From positions 603,593,644 through 603,657,643 of the forward strand of contig NC_081415.1 of assembly GCF_030272615.1 (NCBI RefSeq): DNA of 64,000 nt, given 5' to 3'. Below are positions 11,101 to 21,400 of the stretch, in pieces. The DNA comes from Cryptomeria japonica. Taxonomy: Eukaryota; Streptophyta; Pinopsida; Cupressales; Cupressaceae. Both the position numbers and the translations under genes were made by a program. Position 1 is the stretch's first letter, and the number at the start of each line of letters is the position of its first letter. The notes under the pieces are model-generated. The model was not told where the DNA came from, did not search any database, and saw nothing but the letters and a program-made list of their open reading frames with translations.

Positions 11101-11370
11101 TGTAGACACGTAAAATTAATATTCAATTAATTTAAGCTTGTCAACATAATTAATAGACTTAATAGTGATATACTTATTCCTCTTAGATTAATTAAATCCA
11201 ATTTAATTAATCCTGTCACTATAGTCCAATAATTAATTTATTAAATAAATAAATTATTTCCTTATTCCTCCTAAGTCATCTCAATCATTAATTCTTCGAA
11301 ATCCCACTCAGTTAATTAATTTTAGTTAATTAACCTATTCATGTGATTCCTACAAATCACTTTTTCCTAA
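11101..11370 (+). mobile_element. 5'-terminal fragment of a TGTAGAC-type gypsy LTR
   Basis: Starts TGTAGACACG and is dense in TTAATTAA and ATTAAATCC, with CTTATTCCTC near 11170. The Tat-E LTRs at 14922 and 40128 start in the same style (TGTAGA, then TTCATTCCTC or TTATTCCTCC, then TTAATTAAAT). It is cut after 270 bp by Copia-2. The remainder should lie past the window. Confidence 0.55.
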
Positions 11371-12591
11371 TGTTATAAATTTCAGATAAATGGAAGACAA
11401 CTAAGAAGGGGGTGAATTAGTTGTCATGGATTATCGGAAGCATTAGCAATTTAAAAGAACAATAATGGAACCTAAAACAATAATACTAGAATAGAAATTA
11501 AAATAATTAAGCATAAACAGTAATCATAGAATAAAAGCTATCCAGACAACACCAAGATTTGTACGTGGAAAACCCAGTAAAGGGAAAAACATGGTGGGAA
11601 GCCTACCCACAGTCAGATAATACTTCTGCAGTAAGTATGTGAATTTACAATGAAGGGGCTTGCACTTATAGGAAGGCCAACAACCTAGAACACACTACTC
11701 ATCACAAAAGGAGCCGCACTAACTACATACAAATCCAGACTACAATCTAGAGAAGTGTTGAACTAAAAAAGATACCATCTGTTATGCCTGAGTATAGTTC
11801 TGATTAAGCTCAATACCAGAGGACTAAATCCTCTTACACAAACCCAACTTGATCTCTAACGATCGACCAACTCCTCTACCTAAATGATATTACATTATTC
11901 GCAAATTACATTCCTTGACCATGACCTCTTACAATAACCATGATAATCTACAATGAGATCTTATATCTTATTTATACAAACCCTTGACCATAAACAATCA
12001 GGTTGGCTACCAGACAATAAACTGATTACATAATTACAAACCATGTTGGCCTTAGACTGAAACATATAATATCGAGCACATAAGACATCTTGGAAATACA
12101 ACAATAGGTCCTATCCACATATTACATCAATGCTGATCCATAACCTAGATCAACCAAGACCAGGTATAGGTCCACATGCTTCAACAATGATCTCAAAACA
12201 CCAAGTCTTGAACTTGATCACCAACAGTATCCTAAAACTCCATAAGAAGCTACACCAACACCAATTATGCAATGCATCAAAGATCTCCACCAAAAGTTTT
12301 GCCTGTGAAACCCTTGCTGAAACTAGAAACCAATCTTCATAGCAAGTAGGATAGCACCCAATCACCATACCAAAACCAACAAATCAAATATGAGTATAAG
12401 CATTATGAATAAGCTAATTCTATCACCAGATTATACCAGAGTCAACTGGAACATGTCGGATCCAAGTTAACCAAAAAACACTCAACCAACCAGGACCAGA
12501 AGGGTATCAGTAAAGCATCCAATCAACTAGTGTTGACATCAATGATAAAACATCAATGCAACACATAATCAATTCCACCAAATGGCCAACA
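11371..12591 (-). mobile_element. Copia-2 3' LTR
   Basis: Ends GGCCAACA at 12591, directly before ATCTCCCCCTTTGGCATTGA, the polypurine tract read backwards. The left edge is either 11371 (TGTTATAAAT) or 11391 (TGGAAGACAAC); both fit. A minus-strand TATAAATAAG lies near 11970-11980, and the GGGAAAAACATGGTGGG box near 11580. It differs clearly from the Copia-1 LTR and so belongs to a related family. Confidence 0.8.
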
Positions 12592-12948
12592 ATCTCCCCC
12601 TTTGGCATTGATGGAAACACTAGATTTGAGAAGCATCTAAGTACCAAGAAACTCCAAACAAGTCTACCCATGTGGAAGACAACCAACAATATCCTGCATA
12701 TAGCTATGATTATCAATAACTCTCCTCATGTGAATAATATATTTGTAATGTTTTGAATTTCTTTTTCACATCATTATCTCTCCCCCTTTGACATCAATGC
12801 CAGAAATATGATAGAAATATCAAATAAAAAACATAAGCCTTTGAATCCCAAAGCTAACTACTTCCCTTGAGTAGTAGCATCCCTCATCAGTGCTAGAATG
12901 AATAGTGTTTCTAATAATGCATGCCAGACTTATGCCAAACTGCATCAA
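12592..12948 (-). promoter_or_regulatory. Copia-2 3' untranslated region with polypurine boxes
   Basis: ATCTCCCCCTTTGGCATTGA at 12592 and CTCCCCCTTTGACATCAATG near 12780 match the two boxes of Copia-1 in order and spacing. A degenerate third copy reads CTTCCCTTGAGTAGTAGC near 12863. No gene is seen. Confidence 0.7.
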
Positions 12949-14921
12949 TCAAGTCTCTGTCGGAGTGATAGAAACCCCCAATCTGTCTCTTAGGTACTCA
13001 AATGATTCCTTGGATAAAGGTTTAGTGAAAATATCTGCAATCTGCTCTTTAGTGTTCACATAAACCAATTTAACTTCATTTTCTTCCACCTTCCCCTTCA
13101 ATAAGTTATACTTGATAGATATGTGTTTTGTCTTAGAGTGAAGTATCAGATTGTTTAATATATCAATAGTAGTAGAGTTATCATAATGAATAACTATCGG
13201 TGCATCACAATCCACCTTTATATCCTTCTACATTTTCTTCATCCATAAAACTTGTGTACAATTAGTAGAAGCAACAACATACTCAACTTCAACAACAGAT
13301 AAAGAAGTACATGACTATTTATTGTTGATCCATGAAACCAACATCTTTCCAACAAAGAAAGCTCCACTGGAAGAACTTTTCTGGTCATCAACATCTCAAG
13401 CCCAATCAACATTTGTATATGCACAAAAAGTAAATTTACCATCCATAGGATACCACAAACCATATTCTGATGTACCTTGCAAGTATCTAAAAATCCTTTT
13501 CACAATCATCTCACGATTTTCTCTAGGATCACTCTGAAATCTTGAAACAATACAAACAACATTCATAATGCTAGGCCTAGTCTGAGTCAAATAAAGTAGA
13601 CCTCCAATCATAGATTTCTGTCTTGTAGGATTTATTGGTGTAGAAACATCTTTCCTTATCAATTTCTCACTTGTAACCATAGGTGTACTTACCGGTTTGG
13701 AATCTGCCATACCAAATTTCTTCAACAATTCCTTAGCATATTTAGTTTGATAGATAAAAATGCCTTTGTGATTCTAAGTAATCTGCAAACCTAATAAAAA
13801 TTTCATCTCACCAATCATAGACATCTCAAATTCTTTCTTCATGTTCTTAGAAAGTTCTATGCATAATTTATCTTCACCTCCAAAAATAATGTCAACAAAT
13901 ACTTTAACAATCAATATATCATAATTAGTGATTTTATAATATAAATTGCTATCAGTACTACCTTTATTAAAACCAAGATTCAAAAGATATTTATCCAACC
14001 TTGCATACCAAGCTCTAGGTGCTTGTTTCAATCCATATAAATCTTTCCTTAATCTACAAACCATATCAGTATCATCTGATAGTGAAAAACCATCAGGTTT
14101 CTCAATATATACTTCCTCATGAAGATCCCCATTCAAGAATGCACATTTAACATCCATCTTATAAACCTTGTAGTTTCTAAAAGCAATATAGGCAAGAAAT
14201 AATCTTACAACTTCAATCCTAGCTACCGATGCAAAAATTTCTCCATAATCGATTCCTTCCTTCTGATAATATCCTTTACAAACCAATCTATCCTTATTAC
14301 TTATAACTTGAACATCCTCATTAAATTTATTCCTAAAAATCCATTTAGTTCCAATAACATTGTTATTTTTAGGTGGGGGAACCAAAGTCCATGTGTTACT
14401 TTTCTCAATTTGATTTAATTCTTCTTCCATAGATTTTAACCAAAATTCATCTTTACATGCCTTAATTACTGATACCGGTTCAACTTGTGAAATTAAACAT
14501 AACTCATTAGTTGCCAGTCTCCTTCTTGTCATCACTCCATTTATCTTATCCCCAATGATTTGATCTTCAAAATGATTCAATCTCACATACCTAGAAGTCT
14601 TCTGACTCTCTGTTCCTCTTCCCTATTCTTCAGTTACTATAGAATTATCTAATGTTGCCGAAGTAATTGGTTCAACTCTTTGTTTCGGTAAAGGTGCTAC
14701 TGGTTCAGATATAATCATTTCCACTGTCGGTTCCTTCTCATAAGCTCTGATTTGACTTTTGCTCAACTCATTTACTTTGACATTAGCACTCTCCACTATT
14801 TTCTGCAATCTCTTGTTATAACATCTATATGCTTTGCTTTCGTTGGAATAACCAATAAATATGCCTTCAACACTTCTAGGAACAAATTTAACAATAGTAT
14901 CATCTCTCCTCATATAACATT
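12949..14921 (-). pseudogene. Copia-2 integrase C-terminus, RT and RNase H
   Basis: Remnant of a copia polyprotein. The integrase C-terminal segment (SVEGIFIGYSNESKAYRC) is at 14623-14913. The RT (NVIGTKWIF, KMDVKCAFLNGDL, LYGLKQAPRAWY) is at 13774-14586; its catalytic box is KVFVDIIFGG, so one Asp of FVDD has been lost. RNase H runs to 12949 (HSKTKHISIKYN, DIFTKPLS). The blocks share one frame. Stops: TAG at 14623-14625, at 13774-13776 (after LQIT, Gln in Copia-M) and at 13315-13317 (in KKQSC, Gln in Copia-1 and M), plus TGA at 13396-13398. Tat-E is inserted in the integrase at 14921, so gag, protease and the 5' LTR must lie to the right of the nest. Confidence 0.88.
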
Positions 14922-16282
14922 TGTAGATGTATTAATCTGACCACTTTCCTAACTAAATAATTTATATTCATTTTAACTTCATTCCTCTTTTTAATTAAAT
15001 CCTATTTAATTAATTTCTCTGCATTCATCTATTTGATTAAATAAGTTACTCAATTTATTTAATTAAGTTCACCTAAGCCTTTTATAACCTTTAATTAATC
15101 ACTTTATTTAATTTATTCCCGTTCCACCCCTTTTAATTAAATTGATCTTTGCAAATAAATATATCTAATTTATTTATTTAAAACCCCCACTTGCATTCTC
15201 CTACATCTCCCACTTGCCTCCTAAATCCCTTCTAGATTCTCCTAATCGCTTCCAAATTAGCCTAATCCATCTTCTAATTATTGTCATATTCCTAAGCAAA
15301 GAGAAGTCACTTCTCAAAGCCTCCAAAGTCTTTGAAAACCATTAAAGGCTTTATGTCCTCAACAAGTTAACCCTCAAAGTCTTCCAAACCATTTAAGGCT
15401 CTTACATAACCACTAATGGTTAACTCAACTTTCTTGCATGATAAGAGACTTTCTCTCTAACTCAATCCTCATCTAACCCAAGGGTCTCATGAATCATTCA
15501 TGGCTTTAACCTTGGTTATCCCTTTAACCCTTGTACAAGAGTTTACCCCTTGGGTAAAAGCTTTATCCAATGGATAACCCTAGTCCAACCTTAACCCTTA
15601 CCCCTTAAGGAAACCTTCATGTCTTCTCAAGCATTTAATGCTTCTTTCATCTCCTCTCAAGCAACCTCTTGTTGAAAATTTTCACCATTTCATTGGTGAC
15701 AATTGTAAACATGGATTGATTAACTTTCAATCTTGGCCCTTGTTAAGATTATCCAATCTTGACCATCATTTGTCCTATTTTCCCTATAAATAGAGCTCTC
15801 TTTCTCTCATTTTGATATATAGAAATTTTTCATGCATCTAATTTATAGTCATTTTTATTAATCATCTAGCCTCTCTTTGTTAAAACAAATTAAACATTTA
15901 GAAGCATTTTAATATCATAGCATATCCATGTTAGACTAGTATATCTTGTTAGGATAGGATTACTAACATTTATCATAACATCATATTCATACTAATTTAA
16001 ATCATTCTAGTTTCAATATTATACATGTTGTAGGAATGCATTCATAATTATAAGAAAACATCACTCATTCTTGGAGTTTATATTCCTAAGTCACTTTTCT
16101 TAGTGATCTGAGAGCAAATACATTGATTTTAGGAATCCTGTGAGATAGAGAACAATGGGACATCCCTTGGGAAGTTGAGATATTCAATATAGCTCTGATA
16201 ACTTGCACCAATAGTCTCATTGGTGTGTGGAAACTTTGAAACTTGACTTTCACATATGTGTCACCCTCATTTCCCGCACACA
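14922..16282 (+). mobile_element. Tat-E 5' LTR
   Basis: 1361 bp, TGTAGATGTA to CGCACACA. The first 300 bp are unusually AT-rich, with many TTAATTAA runs. Sequence from about 15185 onward (CTTGCATTCTCCTACATCTCC, AAGCATTTAATGCTTCTT) repeats in the 3' LTR near 40490-40900, which pairs the two LTRs. Confidence 0.85.
15784..15793 (+). promoter_or_regulatory. TATA box of the Tat-E 5' LTR
   Basis: CTATAAATAG, followed by a pyrimidine-rich stretch (CTCTCTTTCTCTC). This is the best core promoter match in the window. Transcription would start about 30 bp downstream, splitting the LTR into a U3 of about 0.9 kb and an R-U5 of about 0.45 kb. Confidence 0.65.
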
Positions 16283-16286
16283 TTTA

Positions 16287-16304
16287 TGGTGCCCACCATG
16301 GGGC
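16287..16304 (+). other. Tat-E primer-binding site
   Basis: TGGTGCCCACCATGGGGC, four bases after the LTR end. It resembles the TGGYGCCCACCGTGGGGC sites common in plant Tat/Athila-type gypsy elements, with G to A in the centre. I do not assign the tRNA. Confidence 0.75.
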
Positions 16305-16369
16305 TCAACCCCATTAATCACATCATTTTTGATGCAGGAGCAAGATTGCAAGCATGCATAAAAGTTGTA

Positions 16370-16620
16370 TTAGCTCATTGGAACCTTTCATTAGCACGTC
16401 AAAACTTTTTGTTAGCACTTCTAGTACAATTTTTAGCATGTAAGGCCCATCCCTTAGTGCATAACATTTAGGTTTTTATTATGTGCATTGGAAAAATAGT
16501 GTAGCACATTCGGTAACCAGTGTAGCGCATTCAGTAACAGTGTAGCGCTTAGCGACTTTTAATTAGTGCATCGATAACTTTATGTAGCACATCTGTGCAG
16601 CAGTCTTGCGCATGACTATG
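16370..16620 (+). repeat. TAGCGCAT-type iterated word, field 1
   Basis: TAGCTCAT, TAGCACGT, TAGCACTT, TAGCATGT, TAGTGCAT, TAGCACAT, TAGCGCAT, TAGCGCTT, TAGTGCAT and TAGCACAT occur in the same orientation every 15-40 bp, often followed by a short A/C-rich spacer. It is a degenerate iterated motif, not a clean tandem repeat. Confidence 0.65.
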
Positions 16621-18049
16621 ATAGGGGTAAAGAAAAAATTCTAACCAAGGGAAGACAATTTAGGCTTGTGTAAGCCCAGCTTCGATTCTGGTTTTTATTA
16701 ACTTTTTTCTTGCAGGTAACTAACCATTCTCTTGCAGGTTTAGATTAAGTTAAAATAGAAATTTTAATTCTTTCTAACTTTATACCTAGATAAAAAGAAT
16801 TCACTTTTCTTTAAACTGGGAAATAATCTCATTTTTTCTTTTGGGTTTAAAAAATATACCACATCTTCCTTTGGGTTTTAAAAAGAACTTCATTATTGGA
16901 TAAAAAGAACAACAAAGCAAACCTTTTCATTTTCACAAGTTGGACAAAACACTTCGAAATTGGGTTTAGAAAGAACAAGCAAATTTCCTTTTTTAGTTTG
17001 CAAAAGGCAAACAGAACTTCACCTTCCTTTGCTGCATAAAAGGATTAAAGAAGCTCAACTTTATTTCTTTGCAAGGCAAAAGGGAAATTTTCACTTATCG
17101 ACTGTATTTTTGTTGACCAAAATAGCAATTTCTTTGGTTGACTAGGATTTTCATTCTTAGATAGAAAATCATTGCTATGCAAAGTTAAAAAGAACACCGT
17201 TCTTTTTGGAGCCAAATCTCCAAGTAGAAGTTAGAATGTCATTGATTTGAAGGATTAAAATAGAATACTTGTGTGCTTTGTCTCGAAAGTGGAAGGTATA
17301 TGATGTCCCCTTAACTGGATGACCAAAAAGCCAAACCACTCTTAAAGCTTTCTTTACTTCAAGCATTTAAATTATTTAGCAGGCCTGCCCTCCCGAGTTT
17401 CTCTTAGAGCGCCATTAATGGCCGTTGAGAGGGGAATGAACTAAGTGGGAAACAAATTTATTGCCAATTTAAGATACGTAAAGCCTTTGTTCTAAAGGTT
17501 GGGAAGCCTCTAGAGGGAGTTTATCACTGAAAAACTGAACGAAAGCCTAATTAAGAGCCTTAGCACTAGAAACCTTGAACCGAGTCAGTATCCAAACATT
17601 TTCAACATCATAGTGCAAGGGTGGGGAAGAATCTATCCCCAAGATCACTCACCATATATCTCCCAAGATAACTACTCAATTGTGAAGCAATTCACTTTGG
17701 GTTAATTTTTGGCAAAAGGCAAAAAAATGGGTGCCCTCTAGGGGGTGACATGGTTGTTTGAGCTGGAGGAGTATCGAGACTAGTGTGCTATGATGTTGTT
17801 AATGACCATTGAATAAAGAGTTTGTCTGATCTATATTACTTGTTATTTAATCCAGTGAAAACATTGGGGATTTGAACACATCCTCACTGAACATACTCTA
17901 ATTGTCTAGCATAAGCAAAATTTGTTATCTCTTTCATGCTATGTTTGCAATTTATTTTTGAGAAAATCATCCATCCAAAATACAACTTTTAAAAATCCCC
18001 AAAAATAACAGAAGCAATGAAATCAGGGCAGCTTAGTACGTAGGAGAAA

Positions 18050-18405
18050 CTTCCTAGCGCATCTCAACCATTTTGTAGCGCATTTCAACCAGAATATAGC
18101 GCTTTTAGTAGTCACATTAGTGCATAACCAGTATCACATCGGTAAAACTTTTAGTGGCACTTTTTGGCACCAGCCTAGCACATTTAAACATTAGCTTAGC
18201 CCATCAGAGACATATCTTAGTGCTTTCAGCTCAAACAATAGTGCGTATCAAGGACATATTAATGCATGACTTTTCCAAACAAGTCAGCTTCAAACAATCT
18301 AATTCAGCGCATAGGAGAGGCAACTTAGCACATAGAGAACCTTATAGGGTGCATTTGGACCATTCATTAGCACATCTAGTCTTTGTTCTAATGCATCTTA
18401 AAATC
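18050..18405 (+). repeat. TAGCGCAT-type iterated word, field 2
   Basis: The same word family recurs with about 15 or more variants (TAGCGCAT, TAGCGCTT, TAGTGCAT, TAGCACAT, CAGCGCAT and others) after a gap of 1.4 kb without it. It overlaps an 85-codon frame that has no known domain and looks like a by-product of the repeat. Confidence 0.65.
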
Positions 18406-19169
18406 CCATAAAAACAAAGAGCAAACTAGGCATTTCAGGAAAATTTTGTCAACAATTTCAGATACCCTTTCAAGTCCTTTAGCAAACTCAATAGTCAAAA
18501 TCCAAATTAAATTATGAGAGAAAACAAATTCCAAAATAAGCAAGGCATGCTTAGAGAAAAATTTCAAATCTTAAACTAGCTCAAGATAAGACTTCATCCA
18601 ACAAAATTAGGCAGTATCATAACAGTGATCTAGGTTTCCCCATCTAACGAATTCTATCAAAACAACATACCTAATATAAATCTTAAGTTTTCAAATCAAG
18701 TTTCCATATCTGGAAACTTTTATCCATATCATTTGACACACTTTGTCATGGAGGCAAATCTAACTAAACCTATACTTGATAAAGTAATCTTGAGTATTTA
18801 AACAAAGTATCCAAATCCAACATCAACATCAAACCTTTGATCATTCATGTATGACCACTCCTCATATTTTGAGAAGACCGAGTCTGTATCACAAATCTAA
18901 GTTGAAGAAGAGATAGCCTAGTTCTAAGGAACTTGCAAGAAGGAATAAGTTTCTCTATATCAATCACCAACTCTTTGCATCACAACACGCATTCTTGTGT
19001 CACATACGATTGTATATCCAAGGCAAAAAAAATGAGTTTGACAAGGAACCCTTAAGAATTAGAGCTTATATTCAAAAAGCGGCACTCAACCAATGCTCAA
19101 ATAGTGGAGGAAGGATCAACCCCACTTTATTCCAATAGTTTTGTATCACATATAACAAAGCTTGACCTG

Positions 19170-19174
19170 AACCA
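19170..19174. repeat. Target-site duplication of K, left copy
   Basis: AACCA, against AATCA at 26579-26583: one C-to-T difference. It assumes the LTR began TGATGG (now GGATGG on the left, TGATGG on the right). Confidence 0.65.
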
Positions 19175-20239
19175 GGATGGTCTTGCAAAGCACTAAGAGG
19201 GGGGGTGAATCAATGACACCAAAACACACACAACTTCAAACACTAACCGGTAGATGAACTTAACCAAGAATTTTTTTAAAAAACATGCTATCCAATATGA
19301 AATAAAAACATCCACATAAAGTAGAACATCTACCATAACACGCATTTATACGTGGAAAACCCAAATAGGTAGAAACCATGTTGAGATGGAACTCACAAAT
19401 CAACTATCTGCAGTAATAGATAACTGACCGGTTAAGGTCTTACAAAGTGCTTTATGAGGAGTGAATCTTGTTAGAGATCCCAAGCTTGTTTTGAATCTTA
19501 TACCCTATTAAGAGTAACCTTGCTAGAGGATTTGAGAATCCAAACTAATGGATCACCTTGTTAGAGGATTTGTACAATGAAGCTTGCAAGAGCTTACCCG
19601 GTTAGGGGATTTGATTCTATTGTAATGATTAGAAAACAACAAGAAAGGTTTGATCTATTCTGAGTAGTATAAGACTTGCTTGATTAGATCATACTAAGTA
19701 CATTCAACATTGCTCTTTATCTTAACACTTATCTCTCTTCAACAAAAGCTTTCACACTTTTTTTTGCATATCAGTATTCGCATAATCTCCTCTTCTATAT
19801 ATGTTCTCTCTCACACTAAGATGTCTTTAAATAGACATACAAATCTTATGTCAGCCATAGGAACACAATTTCTTAGGTTCAGTGTATCTAGACAATTAAA
19901 CATAACTCATCTCAAAAATGGGTACCGGTTAGAACAATCAATACCGGTTGGAACAAAACATGTGAACCATTGACCTAAAATCTTCTGCTTGATCTCCATC
20001 TTCATCTTCATCTTCATCTTCATTTTTATTTTGATGGTGACTTATTGTTACCATAGGTTATCTCTTAGGCACATACTAGCTGACATAGAGCACCGATTAG
20101 AGATTAACCTTAAACATACTAGTTAATAGTGTAAACCAATGAAGTTACACTGGTAGTCAATGTAATCATATGTGTGTGTGAGAGTGTTTCATCAATGACA
20201 ACAAGTGATGAATACACTACAATCATCATCAAGCCAATA
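19175..20239 (-). mobile_element. K 3' LTR
   Basis: Ends CAAGCCAATA (the right copy ends CAAGCCAACA, a C-to-T change). It carries a CTTCAT microsatellite near 19998-20023, also present in the other LTR at 26343-26370, plus the TTGTTAGAGGATTT and CCGGTTAGGGGATTT modules. Confidence 0.88.
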
Positions 20240-20559
20240 ATCTCCCCCTTTGGCATTGATGGCAACACTTAGAAAAATTTAGAGTAATACAATACCGCTA
20301 ACTATGCATACACAACATATTTACATATGTACTCATATTCCCCTTTCAATGCAATACTCCCCCTTAATGCATGCATAAATACAAAATTTTCAAAAACACA
20401 CATACATATTATTACTCCCCCTTTGACAACAATGCCAAAATGATAAAGTAAAATATATACATATATATAGGAAATCTGTATCAAAGTGTTCAACATATAT
20501 TACAACTTAAAAAGAAGTTCTTGCATTAGCTAGTGTCATAAAAATATCATTGAAGTTCT
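20240..20559 (-). promoter_or_regulatory. K 3' untranslated region with polypurine boxes
   Basis: ATCTCCCCCTTTGGCATTGA abuts the LTR. ATACTCCCCCTTAATGC (about 20351) and TTACTCCCCCTTTGACAACA (about 20413) are inner copies. No gene is seen. Confidence 0.7.
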
Positions 20560-21354
20560 GCTTCATCTAGGATAAAGCATTTTTCCATGATTCCAGTATG
20601 TTAGTAGTATACTCAAAGGTAGACATCAACTAGGAATAGAATTCTTCCATTGAGTCTAGCATCCAGGTTTCAGGAGTAGCAAGAATAGATTTTGCATTGA
20701 GTAGGCTCTCTAAAGAATGTCAACTTGTGAGGTGAGCTGACTCTTGAGATCTCTTAGAGATCATAATCTCTTAGCCTTCTCATTATTATTCCTATTTAGT
20801 CTATCATGCAAATCATCTATAGACCCATTAAAGGAATGAATGGAGTCCTAGAGTGGGACATATGCCTTGCATAACCTTTCTATTTCCCGCTCAGTTTCAA
20901 ATTGACTCTTAGAAATGTCAGAGTAAAAGAAAGTAACATTGGAGGTAGAGGCAAGATACTTCCCTCCAGATTCAATAGCTTTCTTCAACAGACTTCCATT
21001 ATGAGATAAAGCCATTTTGCCACTTTCAATGTTCTTATCTAGTTTATCTCCATATTTCTTCTTGTGGCTCTTATCAGTAGACATTTGAGTAACATCTTCA
21101 AGTGATTTGATTTGATCAGATGCATCTGCAACTAACTAACCAAGTTTGCTGATGGGCGTAGGAAGCTATGCAACAACTGTTTCGGGTAGTAAACTAGACA
21201 AAATTTCTACTGCATTCTACATTGTCTCTTCTTCAATCCTTTTCTCTTTCAGTCTCTTCTTGTGTGCTCGAGATTGCATAATATTAGCAATCTTCATCAT
21301 TCTGATGCACTCAAAGTGTTCATGTCAATGGGTCCTGAGATACTTAGAGTCATC

Positions 21355-21400
<46 letters not shown>

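Larger units (their letters stand above)
16305..19174 (+). mobile_element. Tat-E 5' leader, noncoding
   Basis: About 2.9 kb between the primer-binding site and K. The short ORFs here have no recognisable domain. Features: two fields of a repeated TAGCGCAT-like word (separate entries), a stretch near 17380-17560 with CCTGCCCTCCCGAG, AAGATACGTAAAGCC and GCCTCTAGAGGGAGTTTATC that resembles leaders of plant gypsy elements, and GTGCCCTCTAGGGGGTGACATG at about 17730. The leader resumes at 26579-26703 on the other side of K, directly before gag. Confidence 0.7.

Noticed and set aside
13239-13463. 74-codon Leu-rich ORF resembling a membrane protein
   Set aside because: Out-of-frame shadow of Copia-2 RT and RNase H, which reads in another frame on the same strand.
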